Shown here piece after piece: positions 54,548 through 63,386 of a stretch of 64,000 nt of DNA. The stretch is from Pedobacter sp. SYP-B3415 (GTDB lineage: Bacteria; Bacteroidota; Bacteroidia; Sphingobacteriales; Sphingobacteriaceae): assembly GCF_004138205.1 (NCBI RefSeq), contig NZ_RXNQ01000022.1:186001-250000 (forward strand), written 5' to 3'. A program made the position numbers and the translations under genes. Numbering within the stretch: the stretch's first letter is position 1; each line of letters begins with the position of its first letter. The notes below the pieces were generated by a model that had not been told where the DNA came from, ran no database searches, and saw only the letters and a program-made list of their open reading frames with translations.

Positions 54548-55666
54548 CTATTGTTTCAGCAGCTCCAGCAACCTTGGATACAGATCATCAATCTTTTGAT
54601 CCGGTGCAGCTGCCCGGACATTTTCCAGGGCGGTTACAAACCGTTCCATGTTTGGAAAACCACGGTCGGCCATCAGGGTGATGACATCTTTGCGGGCCTC
54701 CTGGTACGAAGCCGCGTCATATTGATCTTTGCAATACAACACAAAAACCCCGTAGGTCATGTACTCATCAAATACTTTAAGCGGATTCGGATAGGCATAG
54801 GTACCGTCAGTTTTGTCGTTCACCCAGACCAACCGGTCTTTGAACGCACTGTCGATGTCTTTCTTGTACGTCTGCGACGGCCCGCCCACATAATTGTGGT
54901 CAATCTCGGTGAACATCACCCGGGTGTTAAACAATTCGTTTTGCCGGGCCGTGCGCGCAGGATCATTGTCCAGCGGCGGCAGCACCATTAGGATCTGCGT
55001 AAAATCCTGGTCCTCAAATTTGGTCGTGTAGTTAAGTCCGTTGATCAGCGGCGAGCAGAGGATCAGATAATTATTGATGCGCGTCTTGAAATTTTGTTCC
55101 AGCCATTTCCATTGCCGGTCCAGGTTTGCACCCGCGTGATATTCGGTGATAAGCTGTTTGTAATAAGCCTGATGCTGCTTATAAAATTTCTGAAAGTTCG
55201 ATTTCCGGGCAAACGCGGCGATCTGGTCTTTGTAGGTCGCTACCGGGTTGGTGGTGACCGTCAGTTTTGCTACAGCCTGGGCCGGAAAAAGGTAATTTGG
55301 ATTTGCTTTCAACTTCGTGCCGGCGAAGTCATGGGTCATGGCGTTGCCGGTGATGAAAATATAATGATACAGGGAAACATTCAGCAACGAATCGAAGGTT
55401 TTGATGATCGGCTCGTTATCAAAAGGCTTAAAATGTTTGAGCACGTCCTGGTAATAGGTACCTTTTTGGTTCACCATATCGTCGTTGTCCAGCCCCGTTT
55501 TGGTGATCGCCAGCATGATGTGCAGCAGTTCTTTTACCGGTGCAATCTCAACGCGCGATTTGCCGTTGTTTTTTTGTTGGAAGGATTGATCAAAATTGAC
55601 TTTTTTCTGGGCAATAGCCGGCATTATGCCAATGGCCAGCAGGAGCAGGACACTAAATTTTCTCAC
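54548..55666 (-). CDS. DUF4932 exported protein
   Basis: 372 residues with signal peptide MRKFSVLLLLAIGIMPAIAQ. Contains VMFTEIDHNYVGGPSQTY (about 250-267), a conserved DUF4932 block that could bind metal, plus VEIAPVKELLHIMLAIT and EYMTYGVFVLYCKDQYD. Function not known. Monocistronic. Confidence 0.8.
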   Translation of the reverse strand: MRKFSVLLLLAIGIMPAIAQKKVNFDQSFQQKNNGKSRVEIAPVKELLHIMLAITKTGLDNDDMVNQKGTYYQDVLKHFKPFDNEPIIKTFDSLLNVSLYHYIFITGNAMTHDFAGTKLKANPNYLFPAQAVAKLTVTTNPVATYKDQIAAFARKSNFQKFYKQHQAYYKQLITEYHAGANLDRQWKWLEQNFKTRINNYLILCSPLINGLNYTTKFEDQDFTQILMVLPPLDNDPARTARQNELFNTRVMFTEIDHNYVGGPSQTYKKDIDSAFKDRLVWVNDKTDGTYAYPNPLKVFDEYMTYGVFVLYCKDQYDAASYQEARKDVITLMADRGFPNMERFVTALENVRAAAPDQKIDDLYPRLLELLKQ

Positions 55667-55837
55667 TGGAATGGAAAGCGTAGGTTTAATGAATAGTAAG
55701 TTTGTGGGGCAAATATAGGGGTTGCGGGGAGAAATATTGCAAGGTATGATTCAATAGCATTTCGCTTCCCACAAGGAAATACAATTATAGTTTATACCAA
55801 TAAGCCGACTATCAACTCTCAACTCATTTGTCTGATT

Positions 55838-56728
55838 TTATTTCGTTTCGATTTTGTTGCGTTGCCGAACAGCCGTAGGAACCTCTTCAAAATATTTGAG
55901 TTGTATGCCTGCCAACGTTTTCCATTCCAATGGGCCGCTCGCCGATCTTGCAAGCGTTGCCGAAGCTGCTCGGGATGAAGAACTGAACATATAATCTTTA
56001 GTTAGCTGGTAAAACTCTCCAGACTTAACTAGGATTTCTTCAGAAAGCATTTTTTGTCGTTCTAATCGGATACTATCTGCCAATGATGCCTGCTCGGTAA
56101 CCATAAGTTTCGACCCCTTAAATATGATAAACCCTTCAGTGGATGGCTTGCCTGCACTTTCCGCTCCTGCCCCATTTTTGCAATAAAAGTCCTGCGACTT
56201 CATTTCAGTGGCTTCAACAGTTTCTTCCAGGTTTTCGAATAATTTGTGCCCAAGGGCCGATGCAAGCACCTTGATATTTGATAGGAATTCCTCCAGCTCT
56301 GCCTGTTCTGCTTCTGAAAGTTTCGGCTTTGTCGGTATATTTTGATTGATTGAATACCGCGCCGCAGACGCTGCCAATTCGTGTACTCTATTTTCCAGAT
56401 ACTTAACACTCGCTTTATTTAGATACCGGTCCTTGCTTCCGAAAAACATGGCCTCATTCCAAAACTCTTTATCCTGGATCTGTTGTAATAACCGAGGTCC
56501 GATTACCTCCGCCTCGCCAATATAGGAGGCGTCTTCATCATTCTGCCCTTTTCCAATGAGAATGTAAACCCCGGGTTTCTGAAACTCCGGCCGGTCTATG
56601 TAATCACGAACTCTGATTCTGGGGACCTTTAGCCCTATGCCTGTCCAATTGCTCAACTCAGCGGTTATTAATCCATTTGTATTTCCGTCTACTAGGAAAA
56701 GTCGAATTGTTTTTCCGAAAGTCTTCAA
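55838..56728 (-). CDS. GIY-YIG and DUF4357 domain protein
   Basis: 296 residues. GIY-YIG-like region at about 50-120: KPGVYILIGKGQNDEDASYI then GEAEVIGPRLLQQI, with VKYLENRVHELA supplying the conserved Glu. C-terminal DUF4357 (about 225-275): FSSSSRAASATLARSASGPL followed by EWKT. Proteins with this pair are seen in defence and mobile contexts; a nuclease role is plausible but unproven. No methylase or restriction partner is adjacent. Confidence 0.85.
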   Translation of the reverse strand: MKTFGKTIRLFLVDGNTNGLITAELSNWTGIGLKVPRIRVRDYIDRPEFQKPGVYILIGKGQNDEDASYIGEAEVIGPRLLQQIQDKEFWNEAMFFGSKDRYLNKASVKYLENRVHELAASAARYSINQNIPTKPKLSEAEQAELEEFLSNIKVLASALGHKLFENLEETVEATEMKSQDFYCKNGAGAESAGKPSTEGFIIFKGSKLMVTEQASLADSIRLERQKMLSEEILVKSGEFYQLTKDYMFSSSSRAASATLARSASGPLEWKTLAGIQLKYFEEVPTAVRQRNKIETK

Positions 56729-57390
56729 TTCAGTCTATAGTATTTTAAAGGTTGGCTCTAATAACGCTCAATTTTACAAAAAAACAGGCATTATTTCATT
56801 GCCCCCATCTTTTACTTATAGCGATTACGCTTACGAGGCTAAGCCAACCAATCTTGGAAGATGTTATTGGTGTCGCAAAGCCGTCTCATTGGTTTTTCTC
56901 ACTGAACTATACAGCCGAGAGTTTTCGAAGATAACTTCATCGCTGGCCAGCCAAGATAGTTAATGGTGTGAAAGAACGAGAAGTGAGTAAATGGGATCAA
57001 CTGCCGTACTTTCGAGTTTGCGTCAGTATGATAGTGCATGAATAATCCTTTGCTAACCAAATCGTAACCCGATTGATTATTTTACGCATATGATTCCAGA
57101 TAATTCGCCAGAATTGTTCCGCCCACTGATTTAACCTCATCCCTATTTTGCCACGGCGAACCGGGGCTATGGCCCGGACGACTGGCCTCCTATTTGACTT
57201 ACTATCGTGAAAAGGATCTTTCTTTTTGAACCTAAAATTTATCATATGTCACCCAAAACCTATCTGGCGGCACCCATATGTCAGCGAATAGGCAAATCCA
57301 TTTCTGAGGCCCCGAATATATCGGGGAATTTAAACCCCAGGAGAAATTAGCCAACGGAAATCAATTACACAATCTTCCACACTCTACAAT
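56729..57390. other. 662-bp intergenic region before the Dlt-like island
   Basis: No gene I can support. Contains a hairpin CCCCGA-N5-TCGGGG (57310-57326) about 65 bp before the carrier protein gene, without a T-run; possibly a 5' leader structure. Confidence 0.4.
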
Positions 57391-57636
57391 ATGAATCGCA
57401 CAGAAATCTACAATCAGCTTAATGAAATTTTCAGGAGAGAATTGGAAGAACCGCATATATTCCTCAACGAAAACACCACTGCCGCTGATGTCGATGAATG
57501 GGACTCCATTACAAACATCCAATTGATCGTTAGCATTGAACGGCATTTTCAAGTTAGTTTTTCTTCCAAGGAAATCCATGAACTAAAAAAGGTAGGCGAT
57601 CTGGTTGATCGCATCATTGAAAAATCCGGTTACTAG
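57391..57636 (+). CDS. Acyl/peptidyl carrier protein (DltC-like)
   Basis: 81 residues, four-helix carrier protein. The 4'-phosphopantetheine Ser is in DVDEWDSITNIQLIVSIER (about 38). First gene of a three-gene unit with an MBOAT (10 bp on) and an SGNH protein. With the adenylation enzyme at 60041 it fits the DltC role: carrying an activated amino acid to the membrane. Confidence 0.9.
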   Translation: MNRTEIYNQLNEIFRRELEEPHIFLNENTTAADVDEWDSITNIQLIVSIERHFQVSFSSKEIHELKKVGDLVDRIIEKSGY

Positions 57637-57645
57637 ATCAATGCT

Positions 57646-59106
57646 ATGTTCTTTTCATCCCCCCTTTTTCTGGCATTTTTCGGGACGCTGTTCCTGGTCT
57701 TTTATGCCATACCGGTAAAATGGCAGTCGGCATTTTTGGTTTTTTGTTCGCTGATCTACTGCAGTTTTTTCGGCGCCGCCAACTTGCTGATTGTGGCTTG
57801 CATTACAGCGGCAAGCTTTTTCGTATCCAGAAAGATCGCGGCAAGCACCCGAGAGCGCGCAAGAAAGATGTGGCTGCGCCTGGGCGTAGCTGTCCTTGTG
57901 CTTACCCTGGCCTTCTTTAAATATGCCAATATCGTAGCAGCCGAACTCCAGGGTCCTTTGGCCGAAACAGTTGTAGGCATCCTGCCCGGGCTCAAATCCC
58001 TGTCGGCGCCCGTAGGAATTTCCTTCTATACCTTACAGGCCCTTGCATACATCATTGATGTGTATAGAAGAAACCATCAGGCCGATGACAATCCGACCCA
58101 CTATACATTTTTCATCTGTTTTTTTCCACAAATAGTGGCCGGACCGATTGAAAGATACCATCGCATCAGATCTCAGCTGGATGTTGCAAAGAAGTTCAAC
58201 TACCAGCCTGTTACCATGGGCCTGCGGCTATTTCTTTACGGCTTGTTCAAAAAAATTGTCGTTGCCGACAACCTAGCTGCCTTTACCAACCCGATATACG
58301 GCAATTTGCAGGAACAGACTTCATTGGCCATCTTTATTGCAGTAGTTCTTTTTTCCTTTCAGCTGTATTTCGATTTCTCCGGCTACTCAGATATGGCCCG
58401 GGGGGTGGCAAGAATGCTGGGCTTTGACCTGATGCGCAACTTTGACTACCCTTTCAACAGCACGAGTGTAACCGAGTTCTGGCGAAGATGGCACATCTCT
58501 TTAAGTTCCTGGCTTAATGATTACATCTTTCAGCCCTTGATGATTGCGCTCAGAAATAAAAACAAGGCAGGAATAATCGTCAGCCTTTTCATCACGTTCC
58601 TTGTCAGCGGGATCTGGCATGGTTCGACCTGGAACTTTGTTATTTTCGGAATGCTGCACGGATTGTTATGCAGCTATGAGTTCCTGACCAGAAAAAAAAG
58701 AAAACGCTTGTTCAATGCGCTGCCGAGTTTGCTGCGAAAACCAGTTGGCATTATGCTGACATTCGGTTTTTTAAACTTCACCTGGATTTTCTTTCGGGTG
58801 GGTTCAGTGGCCGAGGCCGTGTACATCCTTCAGCGCATGACTGGTGTTTTTTATGACCTGGCAGCCTACCTTACAGCCGGAAAGACAATATTCGACGGCA
58901 ATATGTCCTCGCTGAATATCTTTTTCTGTTTTCTCTTTGTCTTTATTGGCTTATTGCTTGATCAGATCGATCGCCGCTACGACTTACTGGCGTGCCTGAA
59001 TCAAATGAAGGTGCCAGTGCGCTGGTTTGCCTATTTTTCCATGTGTCTCTGCATCATGCTTTTTTCATCACCCCAGGTTTATTCGTTTGTATATTTTCAA
59101 TTCTAA
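57646..59106 (+). CDS. MBOAT family O-acyltransferase (DltB/AlgI-like)
   Basis: 486 residues, about ten membrane segments. MBOAT signatures: QIVAGPIERYHRIRSQL, YFDFSGYSDMARGVARMLGF, TEFWRRWHISLSSWLNDYIF and the catalytic His in VSGIWHGSTWNFVIFGMLHG. Transfers an acyl or aminoacyl group across the inner membrane, here probably from the carrier protein. Its stop overlaps the next start (TAATG at 59104-59108), implying coupling. Confidence 0.93.
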   Translation: MFFSSPLFLAFFGTLFLVFYAIPVKWQSAFLVFCSLIYCSFFGAANLLIVACITAASFFVSRKIAASTRERARKMWLRLGVAVLVLTLAFFKYANIVAAELQGPLAETVVGILPGLKSLSAPVGISFYTLQALAYIIDVYRRNHQADDNPTHYTFFICFFPQIVAGPIERYHRIRSQLDVAKKFNYQPVTMGLRLFLYGLFKKIVVADNLAAFTNPIYGNLQEQTSLAIFIAVVLFSFQLYFDFSGYSDMARGVARMLGFDLMRNFDYPFNSTSVTEFWRRWHISLSSWLNDYIFQPLMIALRNKNKAGIIVSLFITFLVSGIWHGSTWNFVIFGMLHGLLCSYEFLTRKKRKRLFNALPSLLRKPVGIMLTFGFLNFTWIFFRVGSVAEAVYILQRMTGVFYDLAAYLTAGKTIFDGNMSSLNIFFCFLFVFIGLLLDQIDRRYDLLACLNQMKVPVRWFAYFSMCLCIMLFSSPQVYSFVYFQF

Positions 59107-60044
59107 TGGGCCAACTTTTCATTAGACTTCTTGTCTTTATAACGATCATGCTTACCGCATTGTACGGAATGAATACGTTTTTCGATCGCGGTCTCCGGTT
59201 ATCAAAAGAGGCTGAGCACACGGTTTGGAACGACATCTTCGATGGAAAAGTCGACGCCGGCATCCTCGTAATGGGTAATTCAAGGGCCTTCGTGAATGTT
59301 TCAAGTCTGATCTTACAGGACAACCTGGGACAGCGGGCCTACAACCTGGGCATGGACGGAGCAGATTTCAACCTCTGCAAAATGCGTTACGAGGTAGCGA
59401 TCTCACGCAACCGGGCACCTAAATTGCTCGTGGTTGTACTAGGGTTTGAGGACCTGCAACTGAATGCGGTCTTGCCAAATAAGCAGCAGCTTCTTCCCTA
59501 CCTGCAAGACAAAATCATTCAAAGCTCGATTGCTCCGTATAAAAACTGCTACAATATTTGGGACCAGGAGTTACCCCTGTTAAAATACCGGCACCACCTT
59601 CAGTCGCTGAGCGAAAGCCTTAAACTGTACCTGGGTAAACAGCCTCATGACCTGAGGATACAAGGCTATCAGGCCCGTGATTATAAATGGATTGAAACGT
59701 TTTCGGCGCCAAAACAATTTAACCTTAAACAGGAACTCATTACACCGGCGCTGCAAGACATGCTTGAAAAGTTTGTAAAGGCACAACGCCGGGCGGGTAT
59801 CGAGGTGGTCATGGTCATTCCACCAGAACACCAGACCGTTCGCATCTATTTTCCCAACCGGAGAAAAGTCTACCAGGTTTACAAGCAGATCGCCCAGAAA
59901 CATCAAGTCAGAATCCTCGATTATTCTGATTCCATGATGTCTGAGCAGCGGAAGTTCTTCTATTCGCCGACGCACATGAATAGAGAAGGATCGACCTTTT
60001 TTAGCAAGCAACTTGCACGCGATCTGCGCCCTGCAGGCAATTAA
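59106..60044 (+). CDS. Membrane-anchored SGNH-hydrolase-like protein (DltD/AlgJ-like)
   Basis: 312 residues. N-terminal membrane anchor MGQLFIRLLVFITIMLTALY; periplasmic domain with GILVMGNSRAFVNVSSL (block I Ser about 58) and C-terminal YSPTHMNREGSTFFSKQL with the His of the dyad. Likely passes the group exported by the MBOAT to a polysaccharide or lipid. The start at 59106 is fixed by the TAATG overlap. The stop overlaps the convergent adenylation gene (60041-60044). Confidence 0.85.
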   Translation: MGQLFIRLLVFITIMLTALYGMNTFFDRGLRLSKEAEHTVWNDIFDGKVDAGILVMGNSRAFVNVSSLILQDNLGQRAYNLGMDGADFNLCKMRYEVAISRNRAPKLLVVVLGFEDLQLNAVLPNKQQLLPYLQDKIIQSSIAPYKNCYNIWDQELPLLKYRHHLQSLSESLKLYLGKQPHDLRIQGYQARDYKWIETFSAPKQFNLKQELITPALQDMLEKFVKAQRRAGIEVVMVIPPEHQTVRIYFPNRRKVYQVYKQIAQKHQVRILDYSDSMMSEQRKFFYSPTHMNREGSTFFSKQLARDLRPAGN

Positions 60045-61534
60045 GCAACGTGCGCATCCAAAGCCTTTCGATCAATTTTCCCGCTTGGGCTTAGCGGGAA
60101 TGCCTCAACAGAAATGTATTGAGCAGGCAGCATATATGCCGGTAGAATACGCGCAAGGCTCGAGTTCCATTCATCACGCTGCACAGGTACACCTTTTGCC
60201 TGTGTAACCACATAGGCTACGAGTTTTTTATTTCCCGATTTTGATGTGCGGCTGCCAACCACGGCATCTTGAATATCGGCAAGTTTTCGCAGCTGACTTT
60301 CAATTTCCTCTATTTCGATGCGATAGCCATTGACTTTTATTTGCAGGTCTGCGCGGCCCTGAAAGAAAAGCTGTCTTTTTTCGTCAAAATAGCCAAGATC
60401 TCCAGTTCTATACAGGCATTCGGAATGACCATTTACATGGATGAAACGTTCCTCATTTAATTTGGGCCGGTTGTGGTAACCCAGGCTTACCCCCCTTCCT
60501 CCGATAAAAATTTCGCCTGTCTGACCCGCGGGAAGAGGGTTCAGGTCCTCATCCAGAACATGTAAGGTAGTTTGCCGGATGGGAAGTCCGATTGAAATGA
60601 TCTTTTCGTTAGGCAAGATCTGCTTACAGGCAGACCAGATCGTTGTTTCGGTTGGGCCGTACATGTTCCAAAGACCGTCAACCTTGGGCAAAAGCGCTGC
60701 GGCAAGGTCTGCTGGCAGGGCCTCGCCGCCACTAACAGCCTTCAGCGGAAGCTTGTCATCCCAACCCGCATACAGAAAGGTTTTCCACATGGCTGGGGTA
60801 GCCTGAATAAGCGTTATCTTTTCACAGATGGCCTTTTTGATTAGTGCACGCCCGTCACGGGCCTCAACCTCGTCCAGCAGATAAACCGTAGCACCGGCAA
60901 CCAACGGCAGGTAAAGTTCAAGTCCGGAGATATCAAATGAAATCGTGGTATGTGCCAATACGCGGTCGGTGACACCGAGGTTGAAGATATCCTGCATCCC
61001 CAGCAAAAAGTTGAACAGGTTCCCGTGCGATACCCGCACACCCTTAGGCATGCCAGACGTGCCGGAGGTATAAATCATGTATGCCGGATCTGAAGCCTCA
61101 AGTTTCGGAAAAGTTATTTCGTTTGCGGTTGCGGGCGCCTCACCTGCCGGAACCTGCAATTCATGTCCGTCGAAAATCGCCCCTGCCCCGGCAACCGACC
61201 TATCGACCAGCAAAAGCTTGCTGCCGGAATCCTTTAACATAAAAGCGATCCGATCGGCCGGCAAGGCAGGGTCAATGGGCAAATATGTTCCGCCCGCGCG
61301 AAGAATGCCGATCATACTGGCAACAAGGTCGATCGACCGGCCCATCATTAGCCCCACTACTGCCTGGCGTTGTAAGCCATTCTTAATCAGAAACGCAGCA
61401 ATATCATCGATGCGTTTGTTCAATTGGCCGTAAGTGTATTGCTGACCGTTGAATGAAAGCGCCGGGTGTTCCGGACGAGTAGCTGCGATCTGATCAAAGA
61501 GGGTGAATAAATTCTGCTCGAAAGGGGTATACAT
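60041..61534 (-). CDS. Stand-alone amino acid adenylation enzyme (DltA-like)
   Basis: 497 residues, a single A domain without condensation or carrier domains. Core motifs: YMIYTSGTSGMPKGVRVSHG (A3), ISFDISGLELYLPL (A4, with the Asp that binds alpha-amino groups), NMYGPTETTIWS (A5), GEIFIGGRGVSLGYHNRP (A6), YRTGDLGYF (A7), GRADLQIKVNGYRIEIEEIE (A8) and the A10 Lys in PLSPSGKIDRKAL. Activates an amino acid as AMP ester and probably loads the carrier protein at 57391. Convergent with that unit rather than in one operon as in Gram-positive dlt. The side-chain specificity cannot be read safely. Confidence 0.92.
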   Translation of the reverse strand: MYTPFEQNLFTLFDQIAATRPEHPALSFNGQQYTYGQLNKRIDDIAAFLIKNGLQRQAVVGLMMGRSIDLVASMIGILRAGGTYLPIDPALPADRIAFMLKDSGSKLLLVDRSVAGAGAIFDGHELQVPAGEAPATANEITFPKLEASDPAYMIYTSGTSGMPKGVRVSHGNLFNFLLGMQDIFNLGVTDRVLAHTTISFDISGLELYLPLVAGATVYLLDEVEARDGRALIKKAICEKITLIQATPAMWKTFLYAGWDDKLPLKAVSGGEALPADLAAALLPKVDGLWNMYGPTETTIWSACKQILPNEKIISIGLPIRQTTLHVLDEDLNPLPAGQTGEIFIGGRGVSLGYHNRPKLNEERFIHVNGHSECLYRTGDLGYFDEKRQLFFQGRADLQIKVNGYRIEIEEIESQLRKLADIQDAVVGSRTSKSGNKKLVAYVVTQAKGVPVQRDEWNSSLARILPAYMLPAQYISVEAFPLSPSGKIDRKALDAHVA

Positions 61535-61851
61535 CGTCTAAATCTATGAAATTTTTCGCGACTACAGCGGGCCGAAAGCTTTGCAGACACGCTATGAAGC
61601 ATTTCTTAAACTGTCATGCTTATCCTGCCACCAAATCTAATTTAGCGGGAATGCTAACCATTGAATGGCCCGATAAACTCGTTCTAAAGCATGATGCACA
61701 CATTCAAATCAAACGGTCTTTAAAACGAATGTTTTACTATCAGGCACTCTCAACGATAAAGAAGGAAGGTAGTTATCAGCTAGTTTGGAGCTCTGCTCAT
61801 CGTATAGGCATTGGACACCTATCCCGATCCCAGCTAAAGGCCGATAAAATG

Positions 61852-61983
61852 CTAGCTACCTTTTTTATGAATATGAGGCTTCAATGAAGGTGTATTACCT
61901 GGTGTATTCTTGTTATCTCGCTGACGCTTGTCCGGTTTGCCCGTAGATTTTGCAATCCTCTTAGGCCCTGGTTTGATTCCCAT
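61852..61983 (-). CDS. Possible 43-residue basic peptide
   Basis: ATG at 61983-61981 opens MGIKPGPKRIAKSTGKPDKR followed by QRDNKNTPGNTPSLKP and a stop at 61852. Strongly basic, rich in Lys, Pro and Thr, free of Cys. The biased composition suggests coding, but there is no domain or partner. Confidence 0.35.
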   Translation of the reverse strand: MGIKPGPKRIAKSTGKPDKRQRDNKNTPGNTPSLKPHIHKKGS

Positions 61984-62386
61984 AACATACAATGTAACTG
62001 TGTAAATTTTAAACGCCACTGTTTATTAACGGTTTACCTTAGCTATGGTTTACAGAGAACATTTTTTCAACATTTCCACAGATCCCGAGTTAACGAGAAA
62101 GATTAAAGTTACGTTTTTTCGTCACTCAAACAGTCCCATTTTTGGGAGGGGTAAGCATCAGTTTAACAGGAGTGCAACCTCATCGACAGTTAAGATTTCT
62201 TTTCTTGAGTTTCGCTAAAGCCAGATCTGTTGTCCTCCACCTCTCGGCATTAATGGCTTCTCTGCGCGTTTCCGACCTGCTAATTCCAAGCACGTATTCG
62301 CGAACCTGTAGACAAATCATCCAGTAAACGGTCTCTACAGTACACAAATAGCGTAGCTGCAATTTTCACGATCGATTGCGTAAATG
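61984..62386. other. 403-bp gap, no supported gene
   Basis: AT-rich between 61990 and 62130. A 60-codon minus-strand frame at 62180-62362 (ending RRTTDLALAKLKKRNLNC-like) is too weak to call. Confidence 0.3.
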
Positions 62387-62731
62387 CTATTCTGGAAATC
62401 TTTGTAACCCATACTCCCGTATTCTTCTAAGTACCACTCCCCGATTTGTTTTTTTGATGAGAAACACCAGCACTCCAAATTTCGATTGAGGATCTTTGCG
62501 ATATTTGGTTGTTTCTATCTTTTTTACAATCAGTACATCCTCAACCCACTCCTTTTTGACAATCGAATCTATAGGTACAGATTTATTTAGAACATATTCT
62601 TTACGGTCTAATCTGATGATTTGCAAGGGAGGATTAGCTTGAGCAGTTTCAGTATAAACACTGATAGAATCGTCTTCAACTGACAGTCCAACGAAGCATA
62701 AAGCCCAAAATAAAAGTATGCCATTAATCAT
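62387..62731 (-). CDS. Small exported protein with receptor-plug-like tail
   Basis: 114 residues with a signal-like N-terminus (MINGILLFWALCFVGLSV). The C-terminal half (LDRKEYVLNKSVPIDSIVKK, then FGVLVFLIKKTNRG) resembles the TonB-receptor plug pattern 'xxID-I--v-VLK---A--YG--G--GVI-I-TKK' found in small Bacteroidota exported proteins. Function unknown. Confidence 0.5.
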   Translation of the reverse strand: MINGILLFWALCFVGLSVEDDSISVYTETAQANPPLQIIRLDRKEYVLNKSVPIDSIVKKEWVEDVLIVKKIETTKYRKDPQSKFGVLVFLIKKTNRGVVLRRIREYGLQRFPE

Positions 62732-63386
62732 ATGATTTGGTTTTCTTATTGACTCGTGCCGCTCTTGGCTACAGCATGCCCGGTTCCGGCTTATCGAACC
62801 ACACCAGCTGACAACGTCATCCTTCTAATGTCCTGGCCTAGGTCAGCCAAATGTATGAACTCAAAGTATAAATAAAATGAAAATTTTAAGACAAGTTGAA
62901 AGAGCACTAACCACCTCATTAGCAAGCATTAAAATACAAAAACATGATATAGTTCTCCACTATTATCATGTATTTCGCTTGGTTGGGGCTTAGCCACTGC
63001 TGCAAAGTGCAAATTCGGATAGAAGCTTACCCTGAGAGCGACACCGCCTTAAATAATACCAATGAAAGCGTGCCAACCGCATTTTGGCCAGTCGTATCCC
63101 GATGTTTCGATTCGGTTGTTGCACGTAAATTGTAAGCTTTGCAGGCTGCTGACTATCGAAACAATTTGGTTCGTTGGTTGGATTAACCTTTTTGAAGGCA
63201 CATAGAGAATGTAAATGTATTCAATTCGTAAATCAGTATCGCGCCACCTAAATTTGGAACAGTCTATTGTTCGTAGCTGGAAAGCAGCTCTTTAAAATTA
63301 GCTTCAAAGGCTAATTCCTGATAACTAAGCCGAATCAATCAGTTTTAAGCTTGCTGTCATCACCACGGAAATTTGATTGTATTCGT
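62732..63386. other. 655-bp gap beside the integrase remnant
   Basis: No gene, RNA or repeat that I can support. Sequence is heterogeneous and may be decayed mobile-element DNA. Confidence 0.35.

Noticed and set aside
56997..57245. 82-codon minus-strand frame
   Set aside because: No signal peptide, domain or partner, and composition (RRGKIGMRLNQWAEQFWRII) does not suggest a known protein; left as intergenic.
60041..61534. Adenylation gene as an acyl-CoA synthetase
   Set aside because: The FDIS Asp, the NMYGPTE motif and YRTGDLGYF pattern are those of amino-acid-activating A domains.
61546..61887. 113-codon plus-strand frame starting MKFFATTAGRKL
   Set aside because: No recognisable domain, begins within the adenylation gene's upstream region, and conflicts with the more biased small frame on the other strand.
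62180..62362. 60-codon minus-strand frame
   Set aside because: Too short and without any supporting signal, although its charged C-terminus is not typical of random sequence.
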